Below are positions 12,799-25,719 of a stretch of 27,154 nucleotides of DNA, piece after piece (positions within the stretch are counted from its first letter, which is position 1; every line of letters begins with the position of its first letter). The stretch comes from Utricularia gibba. Lineage: Eukaryota; Streptophyta; Magnoliopsida; Lamiales; Lentibulariaceae. Both the position numbers and the translations under genes were made by a program. The notes under the pieces are model-generated. The model saw nothing but the letters and a program-made list of their open reading frames with translations. It was not told the DNA's origin and ran no database searches. The stretch is from assembly GCA_002189035.1 (NCBI GenBank), contig NEEC01000468.1, positions 1 through 27,154 on the forward strand, written 5' to 3'.

Positions 12799-15450
12799 TT
12801 ATCGGAAAACGTAACTCCATATGATATTACTTGGAGCACGAAAAGCTTCCCAATGGTGTGCTATGAAGAGTAAGGCTCTACATGTTTTCGAAGAGGTGCT
12901 TCGGACCAGGATGTGCGACATAGTCATTTCATTGCGCATCACCATTCGGGATGCAGCCGAAAAATCACACGTGCACCGGATTTGTTAAAAATAAATATTT
13001 ACGCATATCCTGAGTATACAACAGTGTTGGGATAAGTGATGCCACGAAATTCATGATGTAACATGTGACTTTTTTCCATCTTGATCGCATATCCGATGAA
13101 GTTTGACACCATATGTTTTGGCTGTTGATTGATTCAATTAGTTGCTATGATACTTCTGATTCTTGATGCACCATTCCTTACACCATGTCTCTAGTGGCTA
13201 TTTGATTCTTTTGCCGTGTATCTTGTTTGCATCAATTTCGAGAACGAGAAGCACATTATTAAACGCAGCCACCAAGGAAGGACACGGAAGACACTTTTCG
13301 TTGAGGTTTGTTTTAATATGTCCACAGTTATCGGAAAACGTAACTCCATATGATATTACTTGAAGCACGAATATTCCCAATGGTGTGCTATGAAGAGTAA
13401 GGCTCTACATGTTTTCGAAGAGGTGCTTCGTGGACCAGGATGTGCGACATAGTCATTTCATTGCGCATCACCATTCGGTGCAGCCGAAAAATCACACGTG
13501 CACCGGATTTGTTAAAAATAAATATTTACGCATATCCTGAGTATACAACAGTGTTGGGATAAGTGATGCCACGAAATTCATGATGTAACATGTGACTTTT
13601 TTCCATCTTGATCGCATATCCGATGAAGTTTGACACCATATGTTTTGGCTGTTGATTGATTCAATTAGTTGCTATGATACTTCTGATTCTTGATGCACCA
13701 TTCCCATACACCATGTCTCTAGTGGCTATTTGATTCTTTTGCCGTGTATCCTTTGCATCAATGTCGAGAACGAGAAGCACATTATTAAACGCAGCCACCA
13801 AGGAAGGACACGGAAGACACTTTTCGTTGAGGTTGTTTTTAATATGTCCACAGTTATCGGAAAAACGTAACTCCATATGATATTACTTGAGCACGAATAA
13901 AGCTTCCCAATGGTGTGCTATGAAGAGTAAGGCTCTACATGTTTTTCGAAGAGGTGCTTCGTGGACCAGGATGTGCGACATAGTCATTTCATTGCGCATC
14001 ACCATTCGGGATGCAGCCGAAAAATCACACGTGCACCGGATTTGTTAAAAATAAATATTTACGCATATCCTGAGTATACAACAGTGTTGGGATAAGTGAT
14101 GCCACGAAATTCATGATGTAACATGTGACTTTTTTCCATCTTGATCGCATATCCGATGAAGTTTGACACCATATGTTTTGGCTGTTGATTGATTCAATTA
14201 GTTGCTATGATACTTCTGATTCTTGATGCACCATTCCCTACACCATGTCTCTAGTGGCTATTTGATTCTTTTGCCGTGTATCCCATTTGCATCAATGTCG
14301 AGAACGAGAAGCACATTATTAAACGCAGCCAAAGGAAGGACACGGAAGACACTTTCGTTGAGGTTGTTTTTAATATGTCCACAGTTATCGGAAAAACGTA
14401 ACTCCATATGATATTACTTGGAGCACGAATAAAGCTTCCCAATGGTGTGCTATGAAGAGTAAGGCTCTACATGTTTTCGAAGAGGTGCTTCGTGGACCAG
14501 GATGTGCGACATAGTCATTTCATTGCGCATCACCATTCGGGATGCAGCCGAAAAATCACACGTGCACCGGATTTGTTAAAAATAAATATTTACGCATATC
14601 CTGAGTATACAACAGTGTTGGGATAAGTGATGCCACGAAATTCATGATGTAACATGTGACTTTTTTCCATCTTGATCGCATATCCGATGAAGTTTGACAC
14701 CATATGTTTTGGCTGTTGATTGATTCAATTAGTTGCTATGATACTTCTGATTCTTGATGCACCATTCCTTACACCATGTCTCTAGTGGCTATTTGATTCT
14801 TTTGCCGTGTATCCCATTTGCATCAATGTCGAGAACGAGAAGCACATTATTAAACGCAGCCACCAAGGAAGGACACGGAAGACACTTTCGTTGAGGTTGT
14901 TTTTAATATGTCCACAGTTATCGGAAAAACGTAACTCCATATGATATTACTTGGAGCACGAATAAAGCTTCCCAATGGTGTGCTATGAAGAGTAAGGCTC
15001 TACATGTTTTCGAAGAGGTGCTTCGTGGACCAGGATGTGCGACATAGTCATTTCATTGCGCATCACCATTCGGGATGCAGCCGAAAAATCACACGTGCAC
15101 CGGATTTGTTAAAAATAAATATTTACGCATATCCTGAGTATACAACAGTGTTGGGATAAGTGATGCCACGAAATTCATGATGTAACATGTGACTTTTTTC
15201 CATCTTGATCGCATATCCGATGAAGTTTGACACCATATGTTTGGCTGTTGATTGATTCAATTAGTTGCTATGATACTTCTGATTCTTGATGCACCATTCC
15301 CTTACACCATGTCTCTAGTGGCTATTTGATTCTTTTGCCGTGTATCCCATTTGCATCAATGTCGAGAACGAGAAGCACATTATTAACGCAGCCACCAAGG
15401 AAGGACACGGAAGACACTTTTCGTTGAGGTTGTTTTTAATATGTCCACAG
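12799..15450 (+). repeat. Higher-order block 7, five monomers (units 25-29)
   Basis: Unit 25 is a full A copy (TTG, AATTTC, GGTTTGTTTT near 13305) but loses bases at CGAAAAGCTT near 12839 and CTTCGGACC near 12900. Unit 26 is B type by four A, loss in GGGATGCAG near 13476, and CCCATACACC. Unit 26 shares CTTGAAGC with unit 24. Unit 26 is the only copy in which the HindIII word AAGCTT is destroyed, by a four-base loss near 13373. Units 27-29 are ordinary copies. Unit 27 reads GCCAAAGG near 14329, unit 29 reads TATGTTTGGC near 15238 and ATTATTAACG near 15380. Block length is 2652 bp, one monomer longer than usual. Confidence 0.6.
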
Positions 15451-18118
15451 TTATCGGAAAAACGTAACTCCATATGATATTACTTGGAGCACGAATAAAG
15501 CTTCCCAATGGTGTGCTATGAAGAGTAAGGCTCTACATGTTTTCGAAGAGGTGCTTCGTGGACCAGGATGTGCGACATAGTCATTTCATTGCGCATCACC
15601 ATTCGGGATGCAGCCGAAAAATCACACGTGCACCGGATTTGTTAAAAATAAATATTTACGCATATCCTGAGTATACAACAGTGTTGGGATAAGTGATGCC
15701 ACGAAATTCATGATGTAACATGTGACTTTTTTCCATCTTGATCGCATATCCGATGAAGTTTGACACCATATGTTTTGGCTGTTGATTGATTCAATTAGTT
15801 GCTATGATACTTCTGATTCTTGATGCACCATTCCCATACACCATGTCTCTAGTGGCTATTTGATTCTTTTGCCGTGTATCTTGTTTGCATCAATTTCGAG
15901 AACGAGAAGCACATTATTAAACGCAGCCACCAAGGAAGGACACGGAAGACACTTTTCGTTGAGGTTTGTTTTAATATGTCCACAGTTATCGGAAAAACGT
16001 AACTCCATATGATATTACTTGGAGCACGAATAAAGCTTCCCAATGGTGTGCTATGAAGAGTAAGCTCTACATGTTTTCGAAGAGGTGCTTCGTGGACCAG
16101 GATGTGCGACATAGTCATTTCATTGCGCATCACCATTCGGGATGCAGCCGAAAAATCACACGTGCACGGATTTGTTAAAAATAAATATTTACGCATATCC
16201 TGAGTATACAACAGTGTTGGGATAAGTGATGCCACGAAATTCATGATGTAACATGTGACTTTTTTCCATCTTGATCGCATATCCGATGAAGTTTGACACC
16301 ATATGTTTTGGCTGTTGATTGATTCAATTAGTTGCTATGATACTTCTGATTCTTGATGCACCATTCCCATACACCATGTCTCTAGTGGCTATTTGATTCT
16401 TTTGCCGTGTATCCCATTTGCATCAATGTCGAGAACGAGAAGCACATATTAAACGCAGCCACCAAGGAAGGACACGGAAGACACTTTTCGTTGAGGTTGT
16501 TTTTTAATATGTCCACAGTTATCGGAAAACGTAACTCCATATGATATTACTTGGAGCACGAATAAAGCTTCCCAATGGTGTGCTATGAAGAGTAAGGCTC
16601 TACATGTTTTCGAAGAGGTGCTTCGTGGACCAGGATGTGCGACATAGTCATTTCATTGCGCATCACCATTCGGGATGCAGCCGAAAAATCACACGTGCAC
16701 CGGATTTGTTAAAAATAAATATTTACGCATATCCTGAGTATACAACAGTGTTGGGATAAGTGATGCCACGAAATTCATGATGTAACATGTGACTTTTTTC
16801 CATCTTGATCGCATATCCGATGAAGTTTGACACCATATGTTTTGGCTGTTGATTGATTCAATTAGTTGCTATGATACTTCTGATTCTTGATGCACCATTC
16901 CCTTACACCATGTCTCTAGTGGCTATTTGATTCTTTTGCCGTGTATCCCATTTGCATCAATGTCGAGAACGAGAAGCACATTATTACGCAGCCACCAAGG
17001 AAGGACACGGAAGACACTTTGTTGAGGTTGTTTTTAATATGTCCACAGTTATCGGAAAAACGTAACTCCATATGATATTACTTGGAGCACGAATAAAGCT
17101 TCCCAATGGTGTGCTATGAAGAGTAAGGCTCTACATGTTTTCGAAGAGGTGCTTCGTGGACCAGGATGTGCGACATAGTCATTTCATTGCGCATCACCAT
17201 TCGGGATGCAGCCGAAAATCACACGTGCACCGGATTTGTTAAAAATAAATATTTACGCATATCCTGAGTATACAACAGTGTTGGGTAAGTGATGCCACGA
17301 AATTCATGATGTAACATGTGACTTTTTTCCATCTTGATCGCATATCCGATGAAGTTTGACACCATATGTTTTGGCTGTTGATTGATTCAATTAGTTGCTA
17401 TGATACTTCTGATTCTTGATGCACCATTCCCTTACACCATGTCTCTAGTGGCTATTTGATTCTTTTGCCGTGTATCCCATTTGCATCAATGTCGAGAACG
17501 AGAAGCACATTATTAAACGCAGCCACCAAGGAAGGACACGGAAGACACTTTTCGTTGAGGTTGTTTTTTAATATGTCCACAGTTATCGGAAAAACGTAAC
17601 TCCATATGATATTACTTGGAGCACGAATAAAGCTTCCCAATGGTGTGCTATGAAGAGTAAGGCTCTACATGTTTTTCGAAGAGGTGCTTCGTGGACCAGG
17701 ATGTGCGACATAGTCATTTCATTGCGCATCACCATTCGGGATGCAGCCGAAAAATCACACGTGCACCGGATTTGTTAAAAATAAATATTTACGCATATCC
17801 TGAGTATACAACAGTGTTGGGATAAGTGATGCCACGAAATTCATGATGTAACATGTGACTTTTTTCCATCTTGATCGCATATCCGATGAAGTTTGACACC
17901 ATATGTTTTGGCTGTTGATTGATTCAATTAGTTGCTATGATACTTCTGATTCTTGATGCACCATTCCCTTACACCATGTCTCTAGTGGCTATTTGATTCT
18001 TTTGCCGTGTATCCCATTTGCATCAATGTCGAGAACGAGAAGCACATTATTAAACGCAGCCACCAAGGAAGGACACGGAAGACACTTTTCGTTGAGGTTG
18101 TTTTTAATATGTCCACAG
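15451..18118 (+). repeat. Higher-order block 8, five monomers (units 30-34)
   Basis: Unit 30 is a full A copy (TTG, AATTTC, GGTTTGTTTT near 15963). Unit 31 has the B-type CCCATACACC and ACATATTAAAC near 16444 but keeps five A after TTATCGG. Units 32-34 are ordinary CCCTTACACC/CCA/AATGTC copies. Unit 32 has the most reduced form of its word (ATTATTACG near 16981) and is the only copy in which the CACTTTTCG word lacks its CG (CACTTTGTTG near 17016). Units 31 and 33 both end in six T (GGTTGTTTTTTAATATG). Block length is 2668 bp. Confidence 0.6.
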
Positions 18119-19717
18119 TTATCGGAAAAACGTAACTCCATATGATATTACTTGGAGCACGAATAAAGCTTCCCAATGGTGTGCTATGAAGAGTAAGGCT
18201 CTACATGTTTTCGAAGAGGTGCTTCGTGGACCAGGATGTGCGACATAGTCATTTCATTGCGCATCACCATTCGGGATGCAGCCGAAAAAATCACACGTGC
18301 ACCGGATTTGTTAAAAATAAATATTTACGCATATCCTGAGTATACAACAGTGTTGGGATAAGTGATGCCACGAAATTCATGATGTAACATGTGACTTTTT
18401 TCCATCTTGATCGCATATCCGATGAAGTTTGACACCATATGTTTTGGCTGTTGATTGATTCAATTAGTTGCTATGATACTTCTGATTCTTGATGCACCAT
18501 TCCCTTACACCATGTCTCTAGTGGCTATTTGATTCTTTTGCCGTGTATCTTTTTGCATCAATTTCGAGAACGAGAAGCACATTATTAAACGCAGCCACCA
18601 AGGAAGGACACGTAAGACACTTTTCGTTGAGGTTTGTTTTAATATGTCCACAGTTATCGGAAAACGTAACTCCATATGATATTACTTGGAGCACGAATAA
18701 AGCTTCCCAATGGTGTGCTATGAAGAGTAAGGCTCTACATGTTTTGGAAGAGGTGCTTCGTGGACCAGGATGTGCGACATAGTCATTTCATTGCGCATCA
18801 CCATTCGGGATGCAGCCGAAAAATCACACGTGCACCGGATTTGTTAAAAATAAATATTTACGCATATCCTGAGTATACAACAGTGTTGGGATAAGTGATG
18901 CCACGAAATTCATGATGTAACATGTGACTTTTTTCCATCTTGATCGCATATCCGATGAAGTTTGACACCATATGTTTTGGCTGTTGATTGATTCAATTAG
19001 TTGCTATGATACTTCTGATTCTTGATGCACCATTCCCATACACCATGTCTCTAGTGGCTATTTGATTCTTTTGCCGTGTATCCTTTGCATCAATGTCGAG
19101 AACGAGAAGCACATATTAAACGCAGCCACCAAGGAAGGACACGGAAGACACTTTTCGTTGAGGTTGTTTTTAATATGTCCACAGTTATCGGAAAAAACGT
19201 AACTCCATATGATATTACTTGGAGCACGAATAAAGCTTCCCAATGGTGTGCTATGAAGAGTAAGGCTCTACATGTTTCGAAGAGGTGCTTCGTGGACCAG
19301 GATGTGCGACATAGTCATTTCATTGCGCATCACCATTCGGGATGCAGCCGAAAATCACACGTGCACCGGATTTGTTAAAAATAAATATTTACGCATATCC
19401 TGAGTATACAACAGTGTTGGGATAAGTGATGCCACGAAATTCATGATGTAACATGTGACTTTTTTCCATCTTGATCGCATATCCGATGAAGTTTGACACC
19501 ATATGTTTTGGCTGTTGATTGATTCAATTAGTTGCTATGATACTTCTGATTCTTGATGCACCATTCCCTTACACCATGTCTCTAGTGGCTATTTGATTCT
19601 TTTGCCGTGTATCCATTTGCATCAATGTCGAGAACGAGAAGCACATTATTAAACGCAGCCACCAAGGAAGGACACGGAAGACACTTTTCGTTGAGGTTGT
19701 TTTTAATATGTCCACAG
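18119..19717 (+). repeat. Higher-order block 9, three monomers, the last before the domain switch (units 35-37)
   Basis: Unit 35 is A type (AATTTC, GGTTTGTTTT near 18632) with the shortened ATCTTTTTGC form and a private G-to-T change giving CGTAAGAC near 18612. Unit 36 is B type, sharing with unit 4, some 17 kb away, both GTTTTGGAAG (near 18743) and ACATATTAAAC (near 19110); this distant match is good evidence that the B variant is inherited. Unit 37 has six A after TTATCGG, the only such copy, and is the last copy with CCCTTACACC and ATTATTAAAC. Everything to its right is of the other type. Confidence 0.65.
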
Positions 19718-20241
19718 TTATCGGAAAAACGTAACTCCATATGATATTACTTGGAGCACGAATAAAGCTTCCCAATGGTGTGCTATGAAGAGTAAGGCTC
19801 TACATGTTTCGAAGAGGTGCTTCGTGGACCAGGATGTGCGACATAGTCATTTCATTGCGCATCACCATTCGGGATGCAGCCGAAAAATCACACGTGCACC
19901 GGATTTGTTAAAAATAAATTTACGCATATCCTGAGTATACAACAGTGTTGGGATAAGTGATGCCACGAAATTCATGATGTAACATGTGACTTTTTCCATC
20001 TTGATCGCATATCCGATTTTGACACCATATGTTTTGGCTGTTGATTGATTCAATTAGTTGCTATGATACTTCTGATTCTTGATGCACATTCCCATACACC
20101 ATGTCTCTAGTGGCTATTTGATTCTTTTGCCGTGTATCCATTTGCATCAATGTCGAGAACGAGAAGCACATTCTTAACGCAGCCACCAAGGAAGGACACG
20201 GAAGACACTTTTCGTTGAGGTTGTTTTTAATATGTCCACAG
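19718..20241 (+). repeat. Unit 38, junction monomer and first right-domain copy, 524 bp
   Basis: This copy has CCCATACACC near 20090 and ATTCTTAACG near 20171, so it belongs with the right domain, next to a left-domain copy. It is 11 bases short through seven separate losses: one T in GTTTCG; two bases in AAATTTACG; one T in GACTTTTTCC; GAAG missing near 20018; one C in GCACATTCCC; one base in ATCCATTTGC; and the G of TTAGAC. The last loss is at a base where left and right types differ, and unit 51 shows the same loss. Confidence 0.75.
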
Positions 20242-21306
20242 TTATCGGAAAAACGTAACTCCATATGATATTACTTGAGCACGAATAAAGCTTCCCAATG
20301 GTGTGCTATGAAGAGTAAGGCTCTACATGTTTCGAAGAGGTGCTTCGTGGACCAGGATGTGCGACATAGTCATTTCATTGCGCATCACCATTCGGGATGC
20401 AGCCGAAAAATCACACGTGCACCGGATTTGTTAAAAATAAATATTTACGCATATCCTGAGTATACAACAGTGTTGGGATAAGTGATGCCACGAAATTCAT
20501 GATGTAACATGTGACTTTTTTCCATCTTGATCGCATATCCGATGAAGTTTGACACCATATGTTTTGGCTGTTGATTGATTCAATTAGTTGCTATGATACT
20601 TCTGATTCTTGATGCACCATTCCCATACACCATGTCTCTAGTGGCTATTTGATTCTTTTGCCGTGTATCCCATTTGCATCAATGTCGAGAACGAGAAGCA
20701 CATTCTTAGACGCAGCCACCAAGGAAGGACACGGAAGACACTTTTCGTTGAGGTTGTTTTTAATATGTCCACAGTTATCGGAAAAACGTAACTCCATATG
20801 ATATTACTTGGAGCACGAATAAAGCTTCCCAATGGTGTGCTATGAAGAGTAAGGCTCTACATGTTTTCGAAGAGGTGCTTCGTGGACCAGGATGTGCGAC
20901 ATAGTCATTTCATTGCGCATCACCATTCGGGATGCAGCCGAAAAATCACACGTGCACCGGATTTGTTAAAAATAAATATTTACGCATATCCTGAGTATAC
21001 AACAGTGTTGGGATAAGTGATGCCACGAAATTCATGATGTAACATGTGACTTTTTTCCATCTTGATCGCATATCCGATGAAGTTTGACACCATATGTTTT
21101 GGCTGTTGATTGATTCAATTAGTTGCTATGATACTTCTGATTCTTGATGCACCCCCATACACCATGTCTCTAGTGGCTATTTGATTCTTTTGCCGTGTAT
21201 CCCATTTGCATCAATGTCGAGAACGAGAAGCACATTCTTAGACGCAGCCACCAAGGAAGGACACGGAAGACACTTTTCGTTGAGGTTGTTTTTAATATGT
21301 CCACAG

Positions 21307-21835
21307 TTATCGGAAAAACGTAACTCCATATGATATTACTTGGAGCACGAATAAAGCTTCCCAATGGTGCTATGAAGAGTAAGGCTACATGTTTTCGAAG
21401 AGGTGCTTCGTGGACCAGGATGTGCGACATAGTCATTTCATTGCGCATCACCATTCGGGATGCAGCCGAAAAATCACACGTGCACCGGATTTGTTAAAAA
21501 TAATATTTACGCATATCCTGAGTATACAACAGTGTTGGGATAAGTGATGCCACGAAATTCATGATGTAACATGTGACTTTTTTCCATCTTGATCGCATAT
21601 CCGATGAAGTTTGACACCATATGTTTTGGCTGTTGATTGATTCAATTAGTTGCTATGATACTTCTGATTCTTGATGCACCATTCCCATACACCATGTCTC
21701 TAGTGGCTATTTGATTCTTTTGCCGTGTATCCCATTTGCATCAATGTCGAGAACGAGAAGCACATTCTTAGACGCAGCCACAAGGAAGGACACGGAAGAC
21801 ACTTTTCGTTGAGGTTGTTTTTAATATGTCCACAG
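21307..21835 (+). repeat. Unit 41, 529 bp, four small losses
   Basis: Against the reference copy it lacks one TG of GGTGTGCTATG near 21368, one CT of GGCTCTACATG near 21386, one A in TAAATATTTA near 21503, and one C in GCCACCAAGG near 21780. Two of the losses remove one unit of a dinucleotide repeat, as expected from either polymerase slippage or read-consensus error. All type-specific bases are of the right-domain kind. Confidence 0.7.
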
Positions 21836-22901
21836 TTATCGGAAAAACGTAACTCCATATGATATTACTTGAGCACGAATAAAGCTTCCCAATGGTGTGC
21901 TATGAAGAGTAAGGCTCTACATGTTTTCGAAGAGGTGCTTCGTGGACCAGGATGTGCGACATAGTCATTTCATTGCGCATCACCATTCGGGATGCAGCCG
22001 AAAAATCACACGTGCACCGGATTTGTTAAAAATAAATATTTACGCATATCCTGAGTATACAACAGTGTTGGGATAAGTGATGCCACGAAATTCATGATGT
22101 AACATGTGACTTTTTTCCATCTTGATCGCATATCCGATGAAGTTTGACACCATATGTTTTGGCTGTTGATTGATTCAATTAGTTGCTATGATACTTCTGA
22201 TTCTTGATGCACCATTCCCATACACCATGTCTCTAGTGGCTATTTGATTCTTTGCCGTGTATCCCATTTGCATCAATGTCGAGAACGAGAAGCACATTCT
22301 TAGACGCAGCCACCAAGGAAGGACACGGAGACACTTTTCGTTGAGGTTGTTTTTAATATGTCCACAGTTATCGGAAAAACGTAACTCCATATGATATTAC
22401 TTGGAGCACGAATAAAGCTTCCCAATGGTGTGCTATGAAGAGTAAGGCTCTACATGTTTTCGAAGAGGTGCTTCGTGGACCAGGATGTGCGACATAGTCA
22501 TTTCATTGCGCATCACCATTCGGGATGCAGCCGAAAAATCACACGTGCACCGGATTTGTTAAAAATAAATATTTACGCATATCCTGAGTATACAACAGTG
22601 TTGGGATAAGTGATGCCACGAAATTCATGATGTAACATGTGACTTTTTTCCATCTTGATCGCATATCCGATGAAGTTTGACACCATATGTTTTGGCTGTT
22701 GATTGATTCAATTAGTTGCTATGATACTTCTGATTCTTGATGCACCATTCCATACACCATGTCTCTAGTGGCTATTTGATTCTTTTGCCGTGTATCCCAT
22801 TTGCATCAATGTCGAGAACGAGAAGCACATTCTTAGACGCAGCCACCAAGGAAGGACACGGAAGACACTTTTCGTTGAGGTTGTTTTTAATATGTCCACA
22901 G

Positions 22902-23426
22902 TTATCGGAAAAACGTAACTCCATATGATATTACTTGGAGCACGAATAAAGCTTCCCAATGGTGTGCTATGAAGAGTAAGGCTCTACATGTTTTCGAAGA
23001 GGTGCTTCGTGGACCAGGATGTGCGACATAGTCATTTCATTGCGCATCACCATTCGGGATGCAGCCGAAAAATCACACGTGCACCGGATTTGTTAAAAAT
23101 AAATATTTACGCATATCCTGAGTATACAACAGTGTTGGGATAAGTGATGCCACGAAATTCATGATGTAACATGTGACTTTTTTCCATCTTGATCGCATAT
23201 CCGATGAAGTTTGACACCATATGTTTTGGCTGTTGATTGATTCAATTAGTTGCTATGATACTTCTGATTCTTGATGCACCATTCCCATACACCATGTCTC
23301 TAGTGGCTATTTGATTCTTTTGCCGTGTATCCCATTTGCATCAATGTCGAGAACGAGAAGCACATTCTTAGACGCAGCCACCAAGAAAGACACTTTTCGT
23401 TGAGGTTGTTTTTAATATGTCCACAG
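22902..23426 (+). repeat. Unit 44, 525 bp, with a 10-base internal deletion
   Basis: The only difference from the reference copy is a 10-base loss near 23385, turning CCACCAAGGAAGGACACGG plus AAGACAC into CCACCAAGAAAGACAC. The flanking GGAAG-like words allow deletion by misalignment between short direct repeats, so this could be a real event. Confidence 0.75.
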
Positions 23427-25023
23427 TTATCGGAAAAACGTAACTCCATATGATATTACTTGGAGCACGAATAAAGCTTCCCAATGGTGTGCTATGAAGA
23501 GTAAGGCTCTACATGTTTCGAAGAGGTGCTTCGTGGACCAGGATGTGCGACATAGTCATTTCATTGCGCATCACCATTCGGGATGCAGCCGAAAAATCAC
23601 ACGTGCACCGGATTTGTTAAAAATAAATATTTACGCATATCCTGAGTATACAACAGTGTTGGGATAAGTGATGCCACGAAATTCATGATGTAACATGTGA
23701 CTTTTTTCCATCTTGATCGCATATCCGATGAAGTTTGACACCATATGTTTTGGCTGTTGATTGATTCAATTAGTTGCTATGATACTTCTGATTCTTGATG
23801 CACCATTCCCATACACCATGTCTCTAGTGGCTATTTGATTCTTTTGCCGTGTATCCCATTTGCATCAATGTCGAGAACGAGAAGCACATTCTTAGACGCA
23901 GCCACCAAGGAAGGACACGAAGACACTTTTCGTTGAGGTTGTTTTTAATATGTCCACAGTTATCGGAAAAACGTAACTCCATATGATATTACTTGGAGCA
24001 CGAAAAAGCTTCCCAATGGTGTGCTATGAAGAGTAAGGCTCTACATGTTTTCGAAGAGGTGCTTCGTGGACCAGGATGTGCGACATAGTCATTTCATTGC
24101 GCATCACCATTCGGGATGCAGCCGAAAAATCACACGTGCACCGGATTTGTTAAAAATAAATATTTACGCATATCCTGAGTATACAACAGTTTGGGATAAG
24201 TGATGCCACGAAATTCATGATGTAACATGTGACTTTTTTCCATCTTGATCGCATATCCGATGAAGTTTGACACCATATGTTTTGGCTGTTGATTGATTCA
24301 ATTAGTTGCTATGATACTTCTGATTCTTGATGCACCATTCCCATACACCATGTCTCTAGTGGCTATTTGATTCTTTTGCCGTGTATCCCATTTGCATCAA
24401 TGTCGAGAACGAGAAGCACATTCTTAGACGCAGCCACCAAGGAAGGACACGGAAGACACTTTTCGTTGAGGTTGTTTTTAATATGTCCACAGTTATCGGA
24501 AAACGTAACTCCATATGATATTACTTGGAGCACGAATAAAGCTTCCCAATGGTGTGCTATGAAGAGTAAGGCTCTACATGTTTCGAAGAGGTGCTTCGTG
24601 GACCAGGATGTGCGACATAGTCATTTCATTGCGCATCACCATTCGGGATGCAGCCGAAAAATCACACGTGCACCGGATTTGTTAAAAATAAATATTTACG
24701 CATATCCTGAGTATACAACAGTGTTGGGATAAGTGATGCCACGAAATTCATGATGTAACATGTGACTTTTTTCCATCTTGATCGCATATCCGATGAAGTT
24801 TGACACCATATGTTTTGGCTGTTGATTGATTCAATTAGTTGCTATGATACTTCTGATTCTTGATGCACCATTCATACACCATGTCTCTAGTGGCTATTTG
24901 ATTCTTTTGCCGTGTATCCCATTTGCATCAATGTCGAGAACGAGAAGCACATTCTTAGACGCAGCCACCAAGGAAGGACACGGAAGACACTTTTCGTTGA
25001 GGTTGTTTTTAATATGTCCACAG

Positions 25024-25545
25024 TTATCGGAAAAACGTAACTCCATATGATATTACTTGGAGCACGAATAAAGCTTCCCAATGGTGTGCTATGAAGAGTA
25101 AGGCTCTACATGTTTCGAAGAGGTGCTTCGTGGACCAGGATGTGCGACATAGTCATTTCATTGCGCATCACCATTCGGGATGCAGCCGAAAAATCACACG
25201 TGCACCGGATTTGTTAAAAACATATCCTGAGTATACAACAGTGTTGGGATAAGTGATGCCACGAAATTCATGATGTAACATGTGACTTTTTTCCATCTTG
25301 ATCGCATATCCGATGAAGTTTGACACCATATGTTTTGGCTGTTGATTGATTCAATTAGTTGCTATGATACTTCTGATTCTTGATGCACCATTCCCATACA
25401 CCATGTCTCTAGTGGCTATTTGATTCTTTTGCCGTGTATCCCATTTGCATCAATGTCGAGAACGAGAAGCACATTCTTAGACGCAGCCACCAAGGAAGGA
25501 CACGGAAGACACTTTTCGTTGAGGTTGTTTTTAATATGTCCACAG
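25024..25545 (+). repeat. Unit 48, the shortest copy, 522 bp, lacking the AT-rich palindrome
   Basis: Twelve bases (TAAATATTTACG) are missing between GTTAAAAA and CATATCC at 25220-25221, which removes the whole TAAATATTTA palindrome found in nearly every other copy. One further T is lost in GTTTCG near 25113. The copy is otherwise identical to its neighbours. The sharp loss of a palindrome is a plausible real deletion and would be a useful marker for this position in the array. Confidence 0.8.
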
Positions 25546-25719
25546 TTATCGGAAAAACGTAACTCCATATGATATTACTTGGAGCACGAATAAAGCTTCC
25601 CAATGGTGTGCTATGAAGAGTAAGGCTCTACATGTTTTCGAAGAGGTGCTTCGTGGACCAGGATGTGCGACATAGTCATTTCATTGCGCATCACCATTCG
25701 GGATGCAGCCGAAAAATCA

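Larger units (their letters stand above)
1..19717 (+). repeat. Left array domain: heterogeneous monomers with higher-order structure (units 1-37)
   Basis: These 37 copies carry ATTATTAAAC (or one-base-shorter forms) where the right domain has ATTCTTAGAC. Several variants are shared between non-adjacent copies: CCCATACACC or CCCTTACACC; CCA or TTG before TTTGCATC; AATGTC or AATTTC; GGTTGTTTTT or GGTTTGTTTT; four or five A after TTATCGG; three to five T in the CACTTTTCG run. The variants are not shuffled at random. Copies with TTG, AATTTC and GGTTTG recur every three to five units and are followed by a second recognisable type. The domain also carries private substitutions and insertions (for example an extra AC near 6446 in unit 13 and an extra triplet-like insertion near 8158 in unit 16), which the right domain lacks. 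Confidence 0.85.

Noticed and set aside
15849-16280. The longest open frame, 143 codons on the minus strand.
   Set aside because: It exists only because one-base losses in unit 31 (GTAAGCTC near 16063 and GTGCACGG near 16165) fuse frames that are closed in other copies. It spans a monomer junction and has no coding features.
25588-25596. AATAAA polyadenylation-like words, two per monomer on the plus strand.
   Set aside because: Expected by chance in DNA of about 59% AT, with no gene upstream for them to serve.
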